DNA of 64,000 nt from Sabellastarte sp. h YS-2021 (Eukaryota; Annelida; Polychaeta; Sabellida; Sabellidae). A program made the position numbers and the translations under genes. The notes under the pieces were generated by a model, which was not told the origin of the DNA, searched no databases, and worked only from the letters and a program-made list of their open reading frames with translations. Of the stretch, positions 12,401 to 21,400 are shown one piece after another (position 1 is the stretch's first letter; each line of letters opens with the position of its first letter). The DNA lies in the NCBI GenBank assembly GCA_964017235.1, contig OZ024936.1, forward strand, positions 57,277,028 to 57,341,027. The letters are read 5' to 3'.

Positions 12401-15400
12401 GTCATCATTACTCATGAACAGGATTGTTCCACCATGTTTGAAAATTTGAACAAGCATATACGATAGCCAAGATTGCTCTTCCGACCTTTACAACTGACAG
12501 TTGTGGAGCTAACAGGATAACACTCCACACTAGATTATCGGGGCTATTGGGAGACAAACTTCAAACATTGAAAGAGGGATATAACACAAGGAATATTAGT
12601 GATGTGGCTTCATAAGAAACTCAACAAAAGCTAAGGTCGTTATTTTAGAATGTAACTTTGGTCATTTGTCATTAAGGAGGCAAATAATTGTGTATACTCA
12701 TTGGCCATTTGATAAGGAAATCCTTATTATTGTATTAAACTGTTCAGGAGGTTTGAGAATGAGATCATAGACATGACAGCTGCCTTGCTACATGGAGATG
12801 TAGACACTGTGGGGTCACTGACCTCAGGAGGTACAGAGAGTATTCTCATGGCCATCAAGACTTACAGAGACAGGGCCAGGAAGCTCAGTCCTCATATTAA
12901 ACATCCAGAGATGGTAACTATACAATTTGCTTGCCTCCCAAAGTGAAAACAATGTGTTCTGAATGTGTTTGTCCCAGGTGGTTTACATCCCAAAACCTAA
13001 GATAATTCTTGTATAATTGATTTCACCAAAACTCTACTTCAGTGACAATGAAACTTTTCCCTCTCATTGTACTTTAGAATCTGATTCATTTTTTTTTGTA
13101 ATATTTGGCACATTATTCGATTCACTTGTTGGAGAGAGATGATGTATCAGTTATTTAGATGTCTAATTTTGTTACTATTTCTTTTTGCTTTGGTGTAATT
13201 TAATAGACTTGGTCAGACCAAGTGTTTCACACAGGTGTATTTTACAGGCTAATTATATATATTTATTTGACAAAAACTGTAAGGCAATGAATAATTATTT
13301 ATTCATTAAAGTGTTTTGTCATTTAAGGATTTCCAGAACAACAACCAGTATGTTATTATCCAAGTCACAAAGATGCTTTTTAATCTAGTTTAGGAGATTG
13401 TCATCAATGTCACTAGTTCTTTATGCATCTTATTCATGCATCCTGTTGTAGGTTGCTCCAGTAACAATCCACCCTCTCCATGACAAGGCTGCTCAGTATT
13501 TTGGAATAAAACTTGTCAAGGTACCAGTGAGCGAAGATTGTAAACCAGACCTTAAGGAATTTGAAGCTGTGAGTTCTTCTGTTTTTAGGCTGTTGCAATA
13601 ATATCAGAGATTTAGTTTTAGTATATGACGGTAATTGTCATTGATGCTTCCTCTGTTTCAGGCTGTTGCAATGGATATTACTGATCTTTACATGGTTTTA
13701 GGATTTCACAATAAATGTCATAGATGTTATCTTGCTTTAGGAGATTTAAATAAGTGTCACTATGTTCTCTTTGTTACAGGCTATTGTAAAGAAAGTTGCT
13801 TATGTTCACTCAGCTCAGTTATTTTTTATCAAATGATAATGTTAACTCCTATAAAAAATATAATTAAAATTAAATAAAAGTGCCTTCTCTTGTTTTAAGT
13901 AATCACATAAATTAACGTGGGTCTTGTGTTTTAGGCAATTACAAAGAACACCATAGGTTTACTGTGCTCTGCACCCGAGACTTGTTATGGAGTAGTAGAC
14001 CCAATAGAGGGAATTTCTTCTATTGCACTGAGGAGGAAACTACCACTGCATGTAGATGCTACCTATGGGGCCTTTATCCTACCATGGTGAGTTGAAAGTA
14101 GCTATGATATACAAGGTGAATGTGTGAATATGATTAGATAGTTTTTGTTTTAATTATATGGGATTTTAGAATTGTACTTGGCAACGACCATGGAATAATG
14201 ATTCTTTTGAATTGGATTCCGGTGTTGTGCCTGGCAGAGATTAAGCGCTATAAAAGTGCAGAATAGAAAAGAATAGAATTAAATATCACCACATTTTCAA
14301 TAGTAATGCCATTTCGTGAAATGAACTTGTGTGGGACAAAATGAGGCCCTCAGTGGCCTTGTGGTTAGCAAGTTAACCATCTCATTTTAGTCTGTCACCT
14401 CTGTATGACAATATTTAGGGCACAAAGTACAAGATATGTTAATGAGCAGGTATTTGCAATCAAATACCAAATGTGCAATACAAGATTGAGGCTGAGAATT
14501 GAAAACAAGCAGTCAGAAGTGGACGGAAAGTACAAAAAAGATGCTTTTACAAGAAGACAGCAGGCAAACGTTTGGTTAAATTACTTCAGTAGTGTCATTT
14601 TGCTGTATTTATTTATTTTTTTTTCATTTTCATATGTGAAGATGCATGTAGACAGTGTATTGAAATGCATACAGGTTGCAGAAGCTTGGATATGAAGTTC
14701 CCAAATTTGACTTTCAAGTACCTGGTGTTAGCTCCATCTCAACAGATATACACAAATGTGGGTTTGGTATAAAGGTAAGCAGTATATAGCCATACAAAAA
14801 TACATAAACATGTGTCATGTTGTCATTTCCAAGTCAAATGTTTGTGGAGAATAACCATAGAATTCTAAATATCAGTATATTGACACATGTGTTGTGCTAA
14901 CACTCATTAAATGAATGGTTATGACTTTCAGGAAATGTCCATTTTCATATGAAACTTTATGCAGAGGAATTCATTAAAGTATATGTATATATAATGCAAG
15001 TGGTGTCTTTACCAAACACCCTTATATAAAGAGGCAGTTTCCAATGACATTGCATTTAATTAATAATCATATAAACAAATATAATAAAACCATGATATCT
15101 ATTTGGTAAACCATATGTTAACAAAATGAAACTTTGTTGAAGTTTTGGACATATCTTACATCTGTACATATACCCAGGACTGCAGTGTGCTGCTACATAA
15201 GAATCCAGACATGAGGAGATTCCAGATATTCTCCTGTTCTACATGGCCTGGTGGATTTCTTGCATCTCTCTCAATGGCTGGGACAAGGGGAGGTCTGGTA
15301 TAATGTCCACATGTCCCGATCATGTTTATTTTATTTCTTTATTATAGTAAAATGTGTACACAAGTACGTTATAAAAGTACAGGTTTGAAAATATAACACT

Positions 15401-18400
15401 TCACACCCAGCGCACTATGGGGCTTATGACTCACTCTAATGTTATTTCATATAATTCAGTGAGGGTCATACTTCAAGATTCAACCAAACAGAATATATAT
15501 GTCATGCATTACATTAAAGAAAGACTGAAGCAGTGAATCATAACACAGTTTTGTTTCTAACAAGAGAAATGTTAGAGATTATGCTGTATACAAATGATCT
15601 TTTCTAACATTCCAGGCCTTGTCAACATAAATGTGTAACAGTGCCTAATACCCTTTTCACACAGTACTGAAATTTTCCGCCTCTGAATTTGGTACCTTGG
15701 GCGTGCGCAGACAATTTGGAGCATGCGTACATGAATTTTTTACTAGGTAAAAAAGGTGTGGTCCATGGTGTACATAAGATTGTGACATTGGACATTTTGC
15801 TACTGTGTCACAAGGTCACATTCAAACCTCCGGCGGTAGTTGAAGGGCAGGGGTGTTTCACCAAAATGGCTATAACCACAAATTACACTGCTTGTAGTGT
15901 TAACGACTCGGACAAACTGGGGCGACCTGGAAGGCAAGTTCTCCTGCTGAATAAACTTCTAACTGTGGGACATACCACCTGTAGTGTGAAAGGGGTATTA
16001 ATGTCTCACACAATGTCATCCTGTTGAACGGGATTGTGACCTTTGACTTAGTTTCAACTGAATTCAATAAAACTCTACAGCCTTTGTTAGTCTATGGGTA
16101 TAATGTTAAACTAGTAGTTAGTGACCTGCTGTTTAAGGGCATATTCTGATACCGTCCAAATTATTGAGGTCTACTTAATGACATTTAAGGAGAATCTCTT
16201 GCAACATCCTTTTCATGACATTAATCCTTGTGAACTCTGTCTGCCCAGCACTTGCATTCTGCATTGTAAATGTGTGAGCACATGGAACATTGGGATGTTT
16301 TTTTTTTCTCAGTTTGACATAACTCTGCTGCACTACCTGGAGTGAACTTAATGTTAGGTAGAGTCTGTATTACAATAACAGTTCTGACTGGAAGTTCTGT
16401 GGGGAAATTAGTAGTTTATTTGTGTTGGAAAGAATAATATTTAAGTGAGTGGTGTTAATTGCAGGTATGTTTCAGCAATGTTACTTAATGAAATTGGAAA
16501 CATTTAGAAACTCATTGCCTTTGATTGTAAATGTTATTGAAATACTTTATCTTGAAGGGGCAGCAATCAGCGCTCACTGGGTGACACTTCAGTCCATTGG
16601 GGAGGATGGGTACTGTGATTTGACCAAGAAATTGATTGACATTACACAGAGGTTTAAAGATGCTGTTGACAAGATTAAGGTAGTTGCACTTCTTACATAA
16701 GGGCTATACAAAATAAGACTGGAAGTAACAGAAAGTAACATTTTCTTCATAGGCTACTTAATTCTGTTTGTCCAGGCCAAACATAAAGAATCATCCACAG
16801 TTATCAACCTATAAATGTTCATTTCGCAAAAGTTGATGGGTGCTTGAAATAAGGCTTGACAAATGAAATTAAAGCAACCCCCCCTTTGTGGGGTATGCGT
16901 GTCAGTCGTTTTGGATTAATCCACGCAATTGGACTCACCTTTGCTTCTCCTCCAATGATATGCGCCCTTACATCATCAGCCAATCGTGTCCCTCCGCTCA
17001 CTTCCAATGGCATATATAAGCAGCAGCACGCCTGTATTCCACGTTGTTGGTTGAATGTACTAGAGAAATACACATGTATAAACAATTTTATTATTTTAGT
17101 TTCATTTCTATTTTATGTTGTTTGATTTTGTGTGCCATAATATGGCTTCAACAGAAAAGACTTTGTTATCCTGCAAGAAGTGTGGAGAGTTCCATGAAAA
17201 GCCCATTAACAGTAAATGCGACCGGGCTAAGTTAAAGGACGAGAAGAGGGATACTAGCCATGAAAACACGGGCAAGAAAACTCCGCGTGGTAAAACACAT
17301 ACGGAACCAGCTAACCAGGATAAAATGTTAGAATTGGTCATGCAAACAATGACGGGGTTCTCTGACAAGTTGTCAGCTATGGAGGCGAAGATCACAGGAT
17401 TAACGTCAGGCTGTGCTAAGATAACGGATAATTCAGGTGGCACAAGACAATCTCGTTCTCGCGAGAAAGCGAAACGTTCGGGACTTTTTCAGGCTGATGA
17501 GAGTGAGACGACGTTGTTCTCACCCCCACTTCCCGGAACCAACGGGAATGATAATACAACGTACACACAAACATTTGCTGACACGGCTGTCATAGTGAAA
17601 CAAACTCCCGCGAGAGCGAAAAAACAGAAGGCAGACATGGACTTGGGGGTGGCACCGTTACAGAGTGGGACACCACATCCCGGGCGTGATCAGACAACAG
17701 TCACGCGGGTTTCACTACCCAGAGTCACGTTGACAGTGAGTAAACCACCAGGAATTACTTCCATAGCATGGGCGAATGATGTGACTGTGGCTACTACCAC
17801 GGTTACGGATAAACCTATAAACATGGACATGAACTATAACCTGACGGATCAGTTTGGGAATCTCGTCCAAATACAAGGAATTGGGCCAGTAGTGCATAAT
17901 ACTCAGCCCCTTACTGTGACGCGACAGGCTGAACCACTTTTTACACAACCTCAAGAGGAAACACCGACACAGAGCATAGACTTTTTGAGGGCCAATCCAT
18001 ACATACAGAGGATGGTGGAAGAGAGAGTCTCAGTCCTGGAGGCACGCATGAAAAGCGAAATGGCTCAAGGTAATAATAGTTCACGCAAGAAGAGTGGCAG
18101 GTATAATATCTCAGAAACCTCATGTGCCCCAGTGCATTTACGTTGGTCCAACGAGTCCTGTTTAACAGGGGCCACAAGGAAGAGGACGGCGTACGACGAC
18201 CTTACATTGGGCCAATTCGTGGTCAGATTTCTCAACAACGTTCTAGACACTGCTAACCCACAGGTAGCCAGGGCAATGCTGACAGAGTTATCAGAAACAG
18301 TGAAGCTTAGCGAAAACCTCTCATGGCAGATCGCACGGGGCGCTTTTGCCGTTGCGATGCATCGAATTGAAGATGAAACGGCATCGTGGACTGACACAAG

Positions 18401-21400
18401 GCTTTTAGCTGAGAACCGGCTGACATTTTCGCAAACAGCAGTGTTCAACAGATCCATTACAATGTCACCACGTACATCACAAACACAACCGGCAGTAGCA
18501 CCTAAGCGTATCATTTGTAGGTGGTATAATGAAGGAACTTGTCCCCATACTCAAGATCATGGGGATACTTCCGGAGCAACACTATTTCGACATGTGTGCA
18601 TGTTTTGCTATAAAACATTGAAAAGAAATAACGGGCATCCCGAGAGTGAATGTATGAATAAAAAGAAACAGAGCGAATAGGAAAGGGGTCACCGCCCCCT
18701 TGCAAATAGTGAACAGAGTACTTTAGGTTGTGACATTGATTGTTTACGTAAAAGACAAAACATTAATGACAGTAAAAATGGTGTTGGGATTGCTGGGGGC
18801 TCCCCCCCATTTTGTTGTTATAATAAGATTTGTTTGTTTAAACTACATACTTGTATAAATGTTGTGTTAAAGGCTCACCTTAATGGCCCTTTTATGAATC
18901 TGAGAGATAGGAAGGTATTACAATTTACTGGTGTACCTCTAATTAAGCTGAACTGTCTTTGTAATCCTACACTTAGGGGTAGGGGCCAATTGTCCGAGCT
19001 CACTAGGGAGTCAAGTGAGCCCCACCAGGAAAGCTGGTCTTCCGGTAGGAGCAAAAGTCAATGTAATAAAGATAATTTTTCATTTGACAGGAATTTAGGT
19101 TTTGTGTCTAAAAACACTGAATCACTTGACCTACCTGAAAATCTTGCTATTGACATGGACAATGCAAATACTTACTTAAAAGCTGCAGAGGCAATAGCCA
19201 GGTCCGGACGTCACAATTATGAAGGTCTCAGGATTCCATTGACATCAGGTTTTAATTGGACGTTCCTGAAACATAACATAGAGGATTATCATGACAAACA
19301 GCTAATGGATTATATTAGGTTTGGGTTCCCCTTAAATATTGATCCTACCAATTACATATCCACTAATGCCATGGCAAATCACGCCTCAGCTAATAAATTC
19401 CCTGAAGCAGTTTCTGAATACATTGAGACAGAATTGAAACACGGGGCCTTAATTGGCCCGTTTGACCACCCCCCACATGAGAACTTCACTTGGTCCCCTC
19501 TCATGACCCGTCCCAAGGAAAAGGGTCGTAGGGTGATACTTGATCTGTCGTATGGAGATAACTCGGTCAATAAGGCCACTAGTCGAGATCATTTTGATAA
19601 CGTCCAATTTCAACTCAAACTCCCGAACCTAGATGTGTTGATACCACAGCTGAAGAGACTGGGGTCACGCGCGATTATTTAAGGTCGACATATCCAGAGC
19701 CTTCCGTAACGTCATGATTGACCCAGCTGACTCTTTACACTTGGGCATATGCTGGCGGGATAGGTACTACTTAGACCGAAATGGCCATATTCCAGCGTAT
19801 CACGGATTTCATTCGGTTCCTTATGGCTCAGAATGGCTTCACCGTGTACAACTATATAGATGACATGTACGCGTGTATACATGAGGATAAGGCACAACAG
19901 GCTTTTGAGCTATTGCAAGATATCATTGTAAATCTAGGTCTCCCCTTAAATGAGAACAAGGTTCTGGCCCCTGCGAAGAGCATGTCAATCATGGGCATTT
20001 TGGTGGATATCGATAAACGCACATTTAGTATACCTCGCGAGAAGTTGGATGAGATTTATGAGGAATGTGCTAGGACGATGTTGAAAAGCCAGTTGGCCAA
20101 GAAGGAACTCCAGTCATTACTGGGGAAGCTACTGTATATATCCCGTTGCGTCCAGGGCTCTAGAATATTCATGAACAGGATGCTTCAAGCGCTGCGAGAT
20201 ATGAAGGACGCTGATTATATCAGTCTCAGTGAAAGTTTTTTCAGAGACCTTGCCTGGTTCGTTTCCTTCTTGTACATGTTTAATGGGGTAGTGACATTTC
20301 GACGTGACCCAGTCTCTGTTCACGCTCACGTAGATGCCACCTTGGTGCGCCTGGGGGGGGGCCTCCGGCAAGTCAGTATATTCAGCACCCATACCACGAG
20401 AGTTGATTGGTTATTACTCGATCACGCATTATGAGATGTATAATATCACAGTAGCCCTAAAGGTATGGGCCCGCAGTTGGCAGAATAAGGTAGTTTGTAT
20501 ATTTTGGGACAACTTAGGGGCGGTGACAGTTGCCCAAACAGGGAAAACTAGGGACACCTTTCTTAATGCATGTTTACATGCGTTATGGCTTACAGCAGCA
20601 CGGTTCAATCTTCAGTTGAGAGTAATGGACATACTGGGGAAGGATAACGTGTTAGCAGATGCACTCTCAAGAGAAAAAACAATAGGCCCGGGGGATTACA
20701 TTTGGGAGCATGTGACTGATAGTGACCTTGATTTGTTTTGTAGGGGCCCCACTTGGAATGAGAGGCCAGGTGATACAAGCTTTGAATAGAGCAGAGTCAG
20801 CCCTGCGCCCGCACACTAGGGCCCAATATACTAGACAATTCAAACTCTTCCTGGCGTTCGCTATCTCCTGAGGATTGAGGATTCTGGATACACAGGCCTC
20901 TGTCCTGTTATTTCTTGAGTTCCTATCTGTTCAATGTATCTCATATAGAGTGATCTGTAATTATATGTCAGCATTAAAATACTTCTTTTCACGTTATACA
21001 TGGCGGGCGGAGGTATTGTCCAACCCATTGATACAACGCATGTTGAGAGGCATCCGTATGACCACCTATGCTTCTCCTTCACCCAAGCATGTTTTTTCAA
21101 TTCACCAGGTACGTGAGATCTCACAGTTATGTGACCTGTTTCCTCACCCTTTGGCTTACAGGGCAGTCTTCCTAGTTGCATTTTATGCCTTCTTCAGAAT
21201 GTCCAACATTGCACCAACTGCACTGTTGGCCTTTGACCCCATGAGGCACCTGACTCGCCAGGATGTGAGATTTCAACATTAAGCTTAAATGGGCCAAGAA
21301 CTTGCAGACACCCGAAAGGGTCCACTGGGTGAAACTACCAGAGGTCAGTGACAGATACTTGTGCCCAGTGAACACTCTTAAGGAACTCCTTCAAGCTAAC

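Noticed and set aside
15689-16027. 112-codon plus-strand frame in SGPL1 copy 2 intron 9
   Set aside because: It lies almost wholly inside a MITE and has no family motif.
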